Origin: an uncultured Lachnospiraceae bacterium
Lineage (GTDB): Bacteria; Bacillota; Clostridia; Lachnospirales; Lachnospiraceae
Direction: 5' to 3'
Assembly (NCBI GenBank): GCA_947588995.1
Contig: CANPZI010000019.1
Location: forward strand, 1 to 54,233
DNA: 54,233 nucleotides
Each line of letters starts with the position of its first letter. Position 1 is the stretch's first letter. A program made the position numbers and the translations under genes. Positions 32,149 to 39,893 of this stretch are shown in pieces. The notes under the pieces were generated by a model that had not been told where the DNA came from, ran no database searches, and worked only from the letters and a program-made list of their open reading frames with translations.

Positions 32149-34146
32149 ATGGACAAGCTGATCAGCATCATCATTCCCTGCTATAACGTGGAGAAATATA
32201 TCGACAGGTGCTTCGCCTCCCTGCTCGCGCAGACCATCGGCTTCGACAGGCTGGAGATCATTCTGGTAGACGACTGTTCCACGGACGGCACCTGGGAGAA
32301 GCTCACCGCCATCGAAGCGGCACATCCCGCATCGGTGATGATCATTCACTGCGACGAGAACGGCAGGCAGGGCAGAGCCAGAAACATCGGCCTGCAGTAC
32401 GCCTCCGCCCCCTATATCGGCTATGTGGACTCTGACGACTGGATTGAGCCCGACATGTATGAGAAGCTGTACGACAAGATGACCGCGCACGACTGCGACA
32501 TCGTCATGTGCCAGAACTGGCGTGACAACGGGATGCCCTCCCTGCCGCTTGCCCCGAAACAGACCGGCGCAGCGGACCGCCTGTTCGAGATCGATACCCC
32601 GGACAAACGGCGTACTTTCATCGCCTGCGGCTCCATCGGCTACGGCGTGTGGGACAAACTCTTCACCAGAGATTTTCTGGTGCGGAACGATATTTTCTTC
32701 CCTGAGGGCGTCGCCTATGAAGATCATTTTTTTTCCACACTGCTGTATTTCTACACCCGACGCGCCTATATTCTGGAGGAGAGACTCTATCACTACTATA
32801 TCAACCCGGCTTCCACGGTACTCTCCCCCGACGCCTCCCACCACTTTGATATGCTGACCGTGGACCGGCTGATGTGGGCGGAATGCGAGCGCCGCGGCTT
32901 CTTAGCCGGCTACCGCCGGGAACTGGAATACCAGTTTCTGACCCTGTGCTATCTCGCCTCCATGAAAATGCTGTGCCTGCGCCTGAAGAAGCCTCCCTAC
33001 GACTTTTTCCTGGAATTGAAAGAGGAGACGCTGAAGCGCGTCCCCGATTACCGGTCGAACCCCTATGTCAAGGACTACGTGACAGAGCTCAACCAGATTC
33101 TTCTCCAGCTTCTCGAACTGCCGGTCAGCGAGCGGGAGCTGGACGCTGTCTGTGACGCCGTCCGCAAAAAGTTCACGGCGGGAACCCTGCAGATCTATGT
33201 AATGACACATGTGTCATTTGATCTGCCTGCCGACCCCATCTACCATCCGCTCCACGTCGGCCGCGCCCTGAAAGACGACCTGGGATACCCCGGCGACGAT
33301 ACGGGGGACAATATCTCCAGGCTGAATCCCCTCTACAGCGAACTCACCGGGTTGTACTGGGCATGGAAAAACGTCAGGAACACAGAATATATCGGGCTGT
33401 GCCATTACCGCAGATACTTCTTAAACGCCCAAAAACGAATTATGTCCAGGGCCGACTTCATGCCGCTGTTAGCCGAATATGACGTGCTGATCTCAGAACA
33501 CGCCACAGCAGCCGTCTCTTACCGCGACACCTACGCCGAGGCGCACAATATCCATGACCTGGAAGCTGTCGGCGCCGCGATCCGGACGCTGTATCCGGAC
33601 TGCTTCCCGATCTTTCAGGAAGTGCTGGACGGCCGGAAGATATACTGCGGCAATCTGTTCGTCACGACCAAAGAGCTGTTCGACGAATACGCCGCCTGGC
33701 TCTTCTCCGTCTTCGACAGGGCCTCCGAACAGATCGATGTCAGCTCCTATGACGATTACCACAGGCGGGTCTACGGCTTTCTCTCCGAACAGCTCATCTA
33801 CGTGTGGGTGCGCTGGCGCGGCCTGCGCTTCCGCGAGGTGCCGATCGGCTTCACACAGGAGAAAGCGGAAACTCTGGCCCTGAAAGAACAGATTGCCCGT
33901 CTGGTCCGTGAGCGCAGGGTCACAGAGGCCTATACGCTCTTCCTCGACACGATGAAAGCCCGGCCCGACCTGATGCTGCCCGGTTCGGATTTCGATCAGG
34001 AACTGCAGACGATCCTGCAGCTTCTCCGCCAATGTATCGAGGAGGAACAAAACGACTCTCCGGCCCTGCTTGCGCACAGCACGGATCTGAACGAGCTGAT
34101 CCGATACTACCGGGAACTGACCGGACACAGCCGCCAAAAGGCCTGA
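32149..34146 (+). CDS. GT2 glycosyltransferase fused to DUF4422
   Basis: 665 residues. Residues 1-about 330 are a GT2 enzyme: SIIIPCYNVEKYIDRC, VDDCSTDGTWE, GRARNIGLQ and the DxD-type VDSDDWIE near 93-100, plus YGVWDKLFTRDFL and YEDHFF typical of capsule GT2s. Residues about 347-580 look like DUF4422, a putative transferase domain: YVMTHVSFDLP, LNPLYSELTGLYWAWKN and YIGLCHYRRYF. A helical tail follows. It is 30 bases downstream of the fusion gene. Confidence 0.9.
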   Translation: MDKLISIIIPCYNVEKYIDRCFASLLAQTIGFDRLEIILVDDCSTDGTWEKLTAIEAAHPASVMIIHCDENGRQGRARNIGLQYASAPYIGYVDSDDWIEPDMYEKLYDKMTAHDCDIVMCQNWRDNGMPSLPLAPKQTGAADRLFEIDTPDKRRTFIACGSIGYGVWDKLFTRDFLVRNDIFFPEGVAYEDHFFSTLLYFYTRRAYILEERLYHYYINPASTVLSPDASHHFDMLTVDRLMWAECERRGFLAGYRRELEYQFLTLCYLASMKMLCLRLKKPPYDFFLELKEETLKRVPDYRSNPYVKDYVTELNQILLQLLELPVSERELDAVCDAVRKKFTAGTLQIYVMTHVSFDLPADPIYHPLHVGRALKDDLGYPGDDTGDNISRLNPLYSELTGLYWAWKNVRNTEYIGLCHYRRYFLNAQKRIMSRADFMPLLAEYDVLISEHATAAVSYRDTYAEAHNIHDLEAVGAAIRTLYPDCFPIFQEVLDGRKIYCGNLFVTTKELFDEYAAWLFSVFDRASEQIDVSSYDDYHRRVYGFLSEQLIYVWVRWRGLRFREVPIGFTQEKAETLALKEQIARLVRERRVTEAYTLFLDTMKARPDLMLPGSDFDQELQTILQLLRQCIEEEQNDSPALLAHSTDLNELIRYYRELTGHSRQKA

Positions 34147-34167
34147 TCACAAAGGAGGCAACCATTC

Positions 34168-35352
34168 ATGCGCTTTATCCTGTTCTACGAGGCAACCGAA
34201 TCCTTTAACTATTTTACCGACGAGATCGCAAAAGAGCTGAACCGGCGCGGACACGACACCTTTATCCTGGACCTGCTGCATCCCAGAACGCCCGGGCACT
34301 CCATGGAAGAATTCATGCGGTTCTGCGGACAGCGGGCGGACGCCATCATATGCTTCAACCGCGTCGGCATCCACAACGAGAATTACATCGATCTGTGGAA
34401 CACGATGGATACCTGCGCGCTTCATATCCTGATGGACCACCCGCTCTGGATGCACCCCAGCATGGAACACCATCCGCGCAAATATATCCAGTTCTGCCCC
34501 GACGAGGAACACGTTGCGTATGTGAAACGCTACTTCCCGAATGTGGAACACGTGGAATTTCTGGCCCACGCCGGAACCCCCGACGATCAGCCGGTCATTC
34601 CCTACGCGGACAAAAAATACGACATCCTGTTTTCCGCCTCGTACTTTACGCCGGAGGACAGACTGTCACAGCTGGAACAGATCTATCCCCGCGACTCTTT
34701 CCTGTACGCCGTCTGCGTTGAGATCGGCGAAGACCAGATCGCGCACACACAGAAACCTCTGATCCGGTCTGTCCTGGATATTCTGGCGGCGCACAACATG
34801 CCTCTGAGCGACAGCGGCGTCAAAACCATCATGCGGAGTCTGACCTCCGTCAACTGGATGGTGCGCATGTACTATCGGGGCAAGGCGGTAGAAGCCCTGG
34901 TAAATGCGGGTCTGCCCGTACACATCATCGGCAAGGGCTGGCACAGCCATCCCTGCGCCGGCGCCCCCAACCTGCACATCTTGGCCGACCGCATCGATCT
35001 GGCGGACACTTTCGCCTATATGCGCGACGCCCGCATCAACCTGAACGTGATGCCCTGGTTCAAGGAGGGAACGCACGACCGCATCTTCAACACCATGCTG
35101 CGCCATTCGATCTGTCTGACCGACTCGAGCACATGGATCGACAGCCACTACACGGACGGGGAGGACATCGCACTGTACGATCTGAACGCGCTGGACAAGC
35201 TGCCCGACATCGCCTCATACTGGCTGGAGCACCCCGCCGAGGCGGAGGGGCTGATCGCCAGAGCCTATACCAAGACCGCCGCACACTACACCTGGGCCAA
35301 CTGCGTGGATTCCCTGCTGGAAGCCATGGCGCGCTGCTACGGCATCCAATGA
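34168..35352 (+). CDS. CgeB/DUF3880-like glycosyltransferase (second subfamily)
   Basis: 394-residue protein close to the C-terminal half of the fusion at 29887: ICFNRVGIHNENYID, HILMDHPLWM, YDILFSASYFTPEDRL, RINLNVMPWFKEGTHDRIF and the ending segment ICLTDSSTWIDSHYTDGEDI. It lacks the SFVGSLYT motif of the other CgeB-like genes, so two subfamilies exist here. AAAGGAGG precedes the start. Third gene of the operon, 21 bases after the GT2-DUF4422 gene. Confidence 0.88.
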   Translation: MRFILFYEATESFNYFTDEIAKELNRRGHDTFILDLLHPRTPGHSMEEFMRFCGQRADAIICFNRVGIHNENYIDLWNTMDTCALHILMDHPLWMHPSMEHHPRKYIQFCPDEEHVAYVKRYFPNVEHVEFLAHAGTPDDQPVIPYADKKYDILFSASYFTPEDRLSQLEQIYPRDSFLYAVCVEIGEDQIAHTQKPLIRSVLDILAAHNMPLSDSGVKTIMRSLTSVNWMVRMYYRGKAVEALVNAGLPVHIIGKGWHSHPCAGAPNLHILADRIDLADTFAYMRDARINLNVMPWFKEGTHDRIFNTMLRHSICLTDSSTWIDSHYTDGEDIALYDLNALDKLPDIASYWLEHPAEAEGLIARAYTKTAAHYTWANCVDSLLEAMARCYGIQ

Positions 35353-35372
35353 CCGCGGCGAGGGGAGAGAAC

Positions 35373-36446
35373 ATGATGATTCCGATTTCCGTATGTATCA
35401 TTGCCAAAGACGAAGAAGAAACGATCGAGAAATGCCTGAAACCGCTGCGGGCCTATGACTGGGAGATTGTCGTCGTCGATACCGGGTCCGTCGACCGCAC
35501 GAAAGAGATTGCGTCGAAGTATGCCGACAAGCTTCTGGACTTCACCTGGTGCGGCAGCTTCTCCGCTGCCAGAAACTACTCCATCGAACAGGCCTCCCAC
35601 GACACGATCCTGGTCGTCGACTGCGACGAGTCCCTGGAGGAGATCGACGCGGACGCCCTGCTTCGTCTCGCCGAGGCACATCCCGATGCCATAGGGCTTC
35701 TCTCCAGACGCAACCACTACCGAATGAACGGCACGGACAGTGTGTACACCGATCTGGTGGAGAGACTCTTCTCCCGCAAATACTACCGCTACGAGGGCAT
35801 CATCCACGAACAGGTGTGCCCTCTGCATGCCGCAAGCGGCCTGCGCCGCGGCACCTATCAGATTCCGCTCATCGTCGATCATTCCGGCTACAACGGCAGC
35901 GAAGAATCGCTGCGCGCCAAAGCCACGCGGAACATTACCCTGCTGGAACAGGATCTGGCGGCCAATCCCGACAACCCCTACACCTACTTCCAGATCGGCC
36001 AGGCCTACAATATGATCCACGACGACGAGAACGCCTGCCTCTACTACGGCAAAGGGCTATCCTACGATGTGGAGCCCGCGGCGGAGTATGTGCAGATGAT
36101 GGTGATCGGCTACGGTTACGCCCTGCTCCACTTAGGCCGTACCGAGGAGGCGCTCGGCCTCTCCGGCGTCTATGACGCTTTCGCGGTGAGCGCGGACTTC
36201 CTCGACCTGATGGGCCTGATCTATCTGCGAAACGGACAGTACATGAAAGCGCTCTTAGAATTCGTCAAGGCGCTCTCCTGCGGCACGTCTCACGTGACGG
36301 GCGCCAACACGTTCATTCCCTCCTACAACATCGGCCTGATCAACGAGATGATGGGCGACAGGGAAGCCGCCCTTATGCACTACCGCAGATGCGGCGATTT
36401 CCCCATGGCGCTTGAAAAGATCAGGGAACTGACCGGCGGCAATTGA
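35373..36446 (+). CDS. GT2 glycosyltransferase with TPR tail (paralogue D)
   Basis: 357-residue protein of the same design as the genes at 23997 and 25093: ISVCIIAKDEE, VVDTGSVDRT, FSAARNYS, DCDE at 83-86 and GIIHEQ in the GT2 domain, then TPRs with YFQIGQAYNMIHDDENACLYY and PSYNIGLINEMMGDREAALMHY. Of two adjacent ATGs the first is better spaced from GAGGGGAG; a longer open frame upstream overlaps the previous gene and is not coding. Last gene of the operon, ending just before the hairpin shared with fliC. Confidence 0.9.
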   Translation: MMIPISVCIIAKDEEETIEKCLKPLRAYDWEIVVVDTGSVDRTKEIASKYADKLLDFTWCGSFSAARNYSIEQASHDTILVVDCDESLEEIDADALLRLAEAHPDAIGLLSRRNHYRMNGTDSVYTDLVERLFSRKYYRYEGIIHEQVCPLHAASGLRRGTYQIPLIVDHSGYNGSEESLRAKATRNITLLEQDLAANPDNPYTYFQIGQAYNMIHDDENACLYYGKGLSYDVEPAAEYVQMMVIGYGYALLHLGRTEEALGLSGVYDAFAVSADFLDLMGLIYLRNGQYMKALLEFVKALSCGTSHVTGANTFIPSYNIGLINEMMGDREAALMHYRRCGDFPMALEKIRELTGGN

Positions 36447-36508
36447 CAGACGCCGCCAAAGCTTTCTCTCCCGGCAGATCTCCTGAATTTTCCGCATTCT
36501 ATACGCAC

Positions 36509-36545
36509 AGAAAAGCACCACCCGAAATCGGGTGGTGCTTCTTGG
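36509..36545 (-). terminator. Terminator of fliC, shared with the convergent glycosyltransferase operon
   Basis: AAGCACCACCCGA and TCGGGTGGTGCTT form a near-perfect stem at 36513-36540. On the minus strand TTTTCTG follows, as needed for fliC. On the plus strand the tail is the weaker TTCTTGG. Confidence 0.85.
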
Positions 36546-36584
36546 TAGTCTGCTAAGCAATGCAGTTCACTCTCAACGAACCGA

Positions 36585-37511
36585 TTAGCCAAGTAAGGAC
36601 AGTGCCAGCTGGTTCGTCTGGTTCGCCTGAGACAGCATCGATGTACCAGCCTGCTGCAGGATGTTGTTGTTAGCATATCTAACCATCTCTGTAGCGATAT
36701 CGGTATCACGGATCTCTGCCTCTGCACTCGTCGTGTTCTCAACGATGTTGTCAAGGTTGTTGATCGTGTGCTCCAGTCTGTTCTGTACCGCACCGAGATC
36801 GGAACGCTGCTTGGATACTTCCTGCAGTGCCGCCTTAACGAACGCGTTCAGGGAAGCGAAGTCTTTCTCTTCCGCAACCTTACTGATATCGTCCTTGTCG
36901 AAATCATCATAGAATTTCTTCAGCGTAGCTTCCGCAGTCGCCTTAACTTCCTTATCTGTCTTACCATCTGTGCTGTACTTCTTCGTGGAGTTCTCAACCA
37001 CAAGGTCTCTCAGACCTGTCATGCTCATGTTCTGGATGGTGATGGAGATGTGCTGACCGGCCTCTGCACCAACCTGAAGAGCCTTGCCTGTAAACTCACC
37101 TGTCAGCAGGTTCTGCTCATTGAAAGTCGTCGTGCTGCGTACGCGGTCGATCTCGCTCATCAGCTGCTGAACCTCGGTCTGGATATAAGAACGATCCGTG
37201 GAGGTCAGTGTAGCCGTCTCACCCTTGACAGCCAGCTCGTTGATACGCTGTAACATATCATGTACTTCATTCAGGGCACCCTCTGCCGTCTGTACGCAGG
37301 AGATACCGTCCTGAGCGTTGGCGGAAGCCTGTGTAAGACCTCTGATCTGCCTTCTCATCTTCTCGGAAATCGCAAGACCTGCTGCGTCATCAGCCGCACG
37401 GTTGATCTTGTAACCGGAAGACAGCTTCTCAGTTGACTTCGCCTGGGAGCTGGTCGTAAGACCGAGCATTCTGTTAGAGTTCATTGCTGTGATGTTGTGT
37501 TGTACTACCAT
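36585..37511 (-). CDS. fliC: Flagellin
   Basis: 308-residue filament subunit. The N-terminal D0/D1 part begins MVVQHNITAMNSNRMLG and includes LSSGYKINRAADDAAGLAISEKM. A short central region (about 165-215) takes the place of large D2/D3 domains. The C-terminal part ends NNNILQQAGTSMLSQANQTN. LQRINELAVKG near residue 87 is the segment corresponding to the TLR5 contact helix. It contains one cysteine at residue 72 (DGISCVQTAEG), unusual for flagellins. It is transcribed from a SigD promoter with a CsrA-type leader and lies between glycosyltransferase genes, so it is the likely glycosylation substrate (inference). Confidence 0.98.
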   Translation of the reverse strand: MVVQHNITAMNSNRMLGLTTSSQAKSTEKLSSGYKINRAADDAAGLAISEKMRRQIRGLTQASANAQDGISCVQTAEGALNEVHDMLQRINELAVKGETATLTSTDRSYIQTEVQQLMSEIDRVRSTTTFNEQNLLTGEFTGKALQVGAEAGQHISITIQNMSMTGLRDLVVENSTKKYSTDGKTDKEVKATAEATLKKFYDDFDKDDISKVAEEKDFASLNAFVKAALQEVSKQRSDLGAVQNRLEHTINNLDNIVENTTSAEAEIRDTDIATEMVRYANNNILQQAGTSMLSQANQTNQLALSLLG

Positions 37512-37519
37512 AATTTATT

Positions 37520-37551
37520 CCTCCTTGAATTTAATGCAGCTTCCATGCTGC
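37520..37551 (-). promoter_or_regulatory. Candidate CsrA binding sites in the fliC leader
   Basis: On the minus strand GCAGC-ATGGAA-GCTGC (37536-37551) forms a hairpin that displays AUGGA in its loop, and the ribosome-binding site contains AAGGA (37522-37526). A loop ANGGA plus a second ANGGA at the Shine-Dalgarno is the two-site arrangement known for CsrA repression of hag in Bacillus subtilis. csrA and fliW are encoded 7 kb away. Confidence 0.75.
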
Positions 37552-37563
37552 TAATTTTTGTTT

Positions 37564-37606
37564 GTAACGGCTCCTCCGGCTCGTACGCTGCCTTCGGCTC
37601 CGTTAC
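37564..37606 (-). ncRNA. Stem in the fliC 5' leader
   Basis: GTAACGG (37564-37570) is complementary to CCGTTAC (37600-37606), enclosing about 29 bases. Together with the A/T stem at 37615-37635 it gives a folded leader that could stabilise the flagellin message. Confidence 0.5.
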
Positions 37607-37611
37607 GGTTG

Positions 37612-37675
37612 CCTAAAGTAAATTTGTTTTACTTTACTTGTAATATATATCGGGCGATTCCCGATTTACTTTAGG
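37612..37675. repeat. 12-bp inverted repeat around the fliC promoter
   Basis: CCTAAAGTAAAT at 37612-37623 is the exact complement of ATTTACTTTAGG at 37664-37675, and the right copy contains the SigD -35 TAAA. A related TTTACTTT at 37628-37635 can pair with 37615-37622 as an 8-bp stem at the 5' end of the transcript. Confidence 0.7.
37647..37673 (-). promoter_or_regulatory. SigD (sigma-28) promoter of fliC
   Basis: On the minus strand TAAA (37673-37670) is followed after exactly 15 bases by CCCGATAT. Expected transcription start near 37640, leader about 130 bases. The promoter begins right after the stop codon of the upstream GT8 gene. Confidence 0.88.
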
Positions 37676-37681
37676 GGTATT

Positions 37682-38686
37682 TTAAAATTTTTTGATTTTT
37701 TTTATCCTGTCCGCAAAATCCTGCGCGCTGCCGTATATTTTCTCCAGCATGGCGGAGACCTCCGACGCTTCTTCGGCCCGCGCGCCGGCGCTCCGGCCGA
37801 CCTTGTCCCGGATCATATCGTTCAGCTGGCGCTCCTTATCCAGCAGGGCCCGCACATGATAAGCTTTCATCCCGTCATAGTAGGGCGTCCTCGCCGCGTA
37901 CTCCCACCAGAGTTCGTTGGCCGCCATCCGGATCATATTCTCCCACGGCTTGGAACCGCATATCATATGCAGGATGCTGCAGTGGCTTTCCAGCTCCTCC
38001 CTCGTATTGTAATAGCGGTCCGCGACCGACGTCTGATAGAAATACGGCGCATAATTATAGCGGTCACGCTCCAGATACCTGGTCTTGTCATTGAACAGCA
38101 GATTGAGCATGTCCTGGTCCGGATACTCGATCCTGATCGCGGGATACCTTTTTCTGATATCGGCGTAAACCGAATAGCAGAAACCGTCTTCGGCCAGCCG
38201 GTCCAGATTGAACAGCATGACCCCCGCGTTAAAAAATCTGGCATTCTCGTCCTTGCCAAACTGCCTGCACTTATTCCGCCTCTGCTCCTCTGTCAGGAAA
38301 TCATCACAGGCAGCCAGATAGTTCCCGTCAAAAGAGGTGTCATAGAATTCCTGAATATCGCCCGTGATCAGAATGTCCGCGTCCAGATGCAGGATGCGAT
38401 CCATCGAGCCGGCGAACAGATCCGCCGCAAGCAGCCGGTACGCGTTTTCCTCCGGCCAGCTCCCGATACAGAAATCTTTCGTCGTTCCCTCCGGAATATA
38501 CACCGGTATCAGCGCGATTCCCTCCGGCCCGATCACCTCGTCCATCCTGAGGAAGTCGTCCTCCGTCAGCTCATGGTGCAGAATATAGACCGAAAGCGCC
38601 GTATTCCTGTGATGCGCCTTGAGCGACATCAGCATCACACATGCGTAGGGAATGTATTTGCGATTGATGGAAATCATGATATTCAT
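37682..38686 (-). CDS. GT8 family glycosyltransferase
   Basis: 334-residue retaining glycosyltransferase related to lipopolysaccharide galactosyl/glucosyltransferases and glycogenin. SINRKYIPYACVMLMSL forms the first strand, RILHLDADILITGDI holds the DxD metal site near residue 102, and FFNAGVMLFNL and SILHMICGSKPW are the following conserved blocks. A coiled helical tail ends in Lys-rich sequence. Its start overlaps the stop of the 69-codon gene by 4 bases, so it belongs to the tail of the flaG-fliD-fliS operon. It ends directly before the fliC promoter, which ties it to the filament. Confidence 0.93.
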   Translation of the reverse strand: MNIMISINRKYIPYACVMLMSLKAHHRNTALSVYILHHELTEDDFLRMDEVIGPEGIALIPVYIPEGTTKDFCIGSWPEENAYRLLAADLFAGSMDRILHLDADILITGDIQEFYDTSFDGNYLAACDDFLTEEQRRNKCRQFGKDENARFFNAGVMLFNLDRLAEDGFCYSVYADIRKRYPAIRIEYPDQDMLNLLFNDKTRYLERDRYNYAPYFYQTSVADRYYNTREELESHCSILHMICGSKPWENMIRMAANELWWEYAARTPYYDGMKAYHVRALLDKERQLNDMIRDKVGRSAGARAEEASEVSAMLEKIYGSAQDFADRIKKIKKF

Positions 38687-38892
38687 GCCTGTTCTCTCCG
38701 TTCCCCGCCCATGTATTCATTCAGCATGGCGTTGATATGAATCTCTCCCTCCACAATATCATACAGGACATCTTCCAGCGCCAGCAGCTGCTCTGGCGAG
38801 TCCGCGGCGCGAACCGCCTCGTCCAGCTGCGCCTGAAAAGCCTCATATCCCTCCTGTATCCGCATCACCATATCATGATCTGCCTGTGCCAT
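38683..38892 (-). CDS. Small acidic hypothetical protein
   Basis: 69 residues, mostly helical and acidic, with no signal peptide or membrane span (MVMRIQEGYEAFQAQLDEAV, EDVLYDIVEGEIHINAMLNE). GAGGT lies just before the ATG, and the gene is coupled to the GT8 gene by ATGA. Its place after fliS and the FliT/FlgN-like gene would suit a small export chaperone or a partner of the GT8 enzyme, but I do not recognise it. Confidence 0.75.
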   Translation of the reverse strand: MAQADHDMVMRIQEGYEAFQAQLDEAVRAADSPEQLLALEDVLYDIVEGEIHINAMLNEYMGGERREQA

Positions 38893-38910
38893 ATTTTACC
38901 TCGTAAAGAT

Positions 38911-38938
38911 TGATACCACCGAATGCGCGGTGGTATCA
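38911..38938 (-). terminator. Strong hairpin between the FliT-like gene and the 69-codon gene
   Basis: TGATACCACCG and CGGTGGTATCA are perfect 11-bp arms with a 6-base loop. On the minus strand only AATCTTTACG follows, so termination would be partial. It lies about 10 bases before the ribosome-binding site of the small gene and may separate the flagellar and GT8 parts of the transcript. Confidence 0.5.
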
Positions 38939-38981
38939 AATCATGTGCTGTCTGTTTTGTTTTCATTTCCAGCCGAAGCGG

Positions 38982-39458
38982 TTACTTCTTGTTGTCGTAA
39001 AACTGCGGCGACACGAAATTTAAGTTGTTCATATTGTTATAGTAGTTTCTGGCCACCTTGCTCTTGGAGGCACCCGTGCCGATCTCGACGCGCTTCTTCT
39101 TGAACTGGCTCTCCGCCAGCATCTTATTGCGCATATTGCCCGCGTTGATCGTCACGATCTTGTCGGTGATCTGCTGGATCTGTTCTTTCATGCGCGTGAT
39201 CTCGCTGCGGTAGCGTTCCTTATTTTCGATCAGCTCCTCCCGCACTCTGTCATACACTGTCTCAAAACCGTTGTCCAGCCGTTCCAGCTGTTCCACATAG
39301 CCGCTCTGTACATCGATTGCCTGATCGAAAGCGTCCATATCGAACTCTTCCTTCTTCAGGATCTCTTCCTGTACGCTGTTCTGCGCGATCATGCGGTCCA
39401 GCAGCGCGTTCTTTTTTTCCAGGCTCTGCAGTAAGATCTGTGCACCGGTCTGTTCCAT
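38982..39458 (-). CDS. FliT/FlgN-like flagellar chaperone (putative)
   Basis: 158-residue, almost wholly helical charged protein directly downstream of fliS (12-base gap). SLEKKNALLDRMIAQNSVQEEIL and the heptad-rich middle resemble FlgN/FliT-type export chaperones, and fliT usually follows fliS, so the call rests on both composition and place. The ATG at MEQTGAQ is chosen over a GTG two codons earlier because AGAGGAG is 7 bases upstream. The last 30 residues (SKVARNYYNNMNNLNF) are Asn/Tyr-rich and less typical. Confidence 0.65.
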   Translation of the reverse strand: MEQTGAQILLQSLEKKNALLDRMIAQNSVQEEILKKEEFDMDAFDQAIDVQSGYVEQLERLDNGFETVYDRVREELIENKERYRSEITRMKEQIQQITDKIVTINAGNMRNKMLAESQFKKKRVEIGTGASKSKVARNYYNNMNNLNFVSPQFYDNKK

Positions 39459-39470
39459 ATCCACACTCCT

Positions 39471-39848
39471 CTACGCCTTATTGCAGCGCTTCATGACTTC
39501 TTTCCAGGTATCCCGGAGACTGCGCAGATGCTCGTTCACCTCTTCGAGGGCTTTCTTGTCTTTATTGATATTCGCCTCGAACAGCCGCCGCAGCACATAG
39601 ACATAGATTCTGTCGAAGTCCTCCGATACGGGATACTTCCGGTCCAGCGTATTGCGGAATTCCTCGATAATGCGCTGGGTCTTCATAATGTTGACGTGCG
39701 CTTTCTCCATATCCTTCTGGTCAATTGCCATGATGGCGATGTTGCAGAATTTGATCGCTCCGTCATAGAGCATCAGCGTGAGCTCCGCGGGGGAAGCCGT
39801 CAGGATTTTGTTCTTCTGATACTCCGCATAAGGATTCTGTACCGGCAT
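39471..39848 (-). CDS. fliS: Flagellin export chaperone FliS
   Basis: 125-residue cytoplasmic chaperone that binds flagellin C-termini. NPYAEYQKNKILTASPAELTLMLYDGAIKF is the family N-terminus (shown as parts NPYAEYQKNKI and SPAELTLMLYDGAIKF), followed by the helical bundle and the ending LRDTWKEVMK. It lies 45 bases after fliD in the flaG-fliD-fliS operon. Confidence 0.96.
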   Translation of the reverse strand: MPVQNPYAEYQKNKILTASPAELTLMLYDGAIKFCNIAIMAIDQKDMEKAHVNIMKTQRIIEEFRNTLDRKYPVSEDFDRIYVYVLRRLFEANINKDKKALEEVNEHLRSLRDTWKEVMKRCNKA

Positions 39849-39893
39849 AAGTGTGCTCCTCCTTGATCTTACTTATACGCCTTTCATCCTGTT

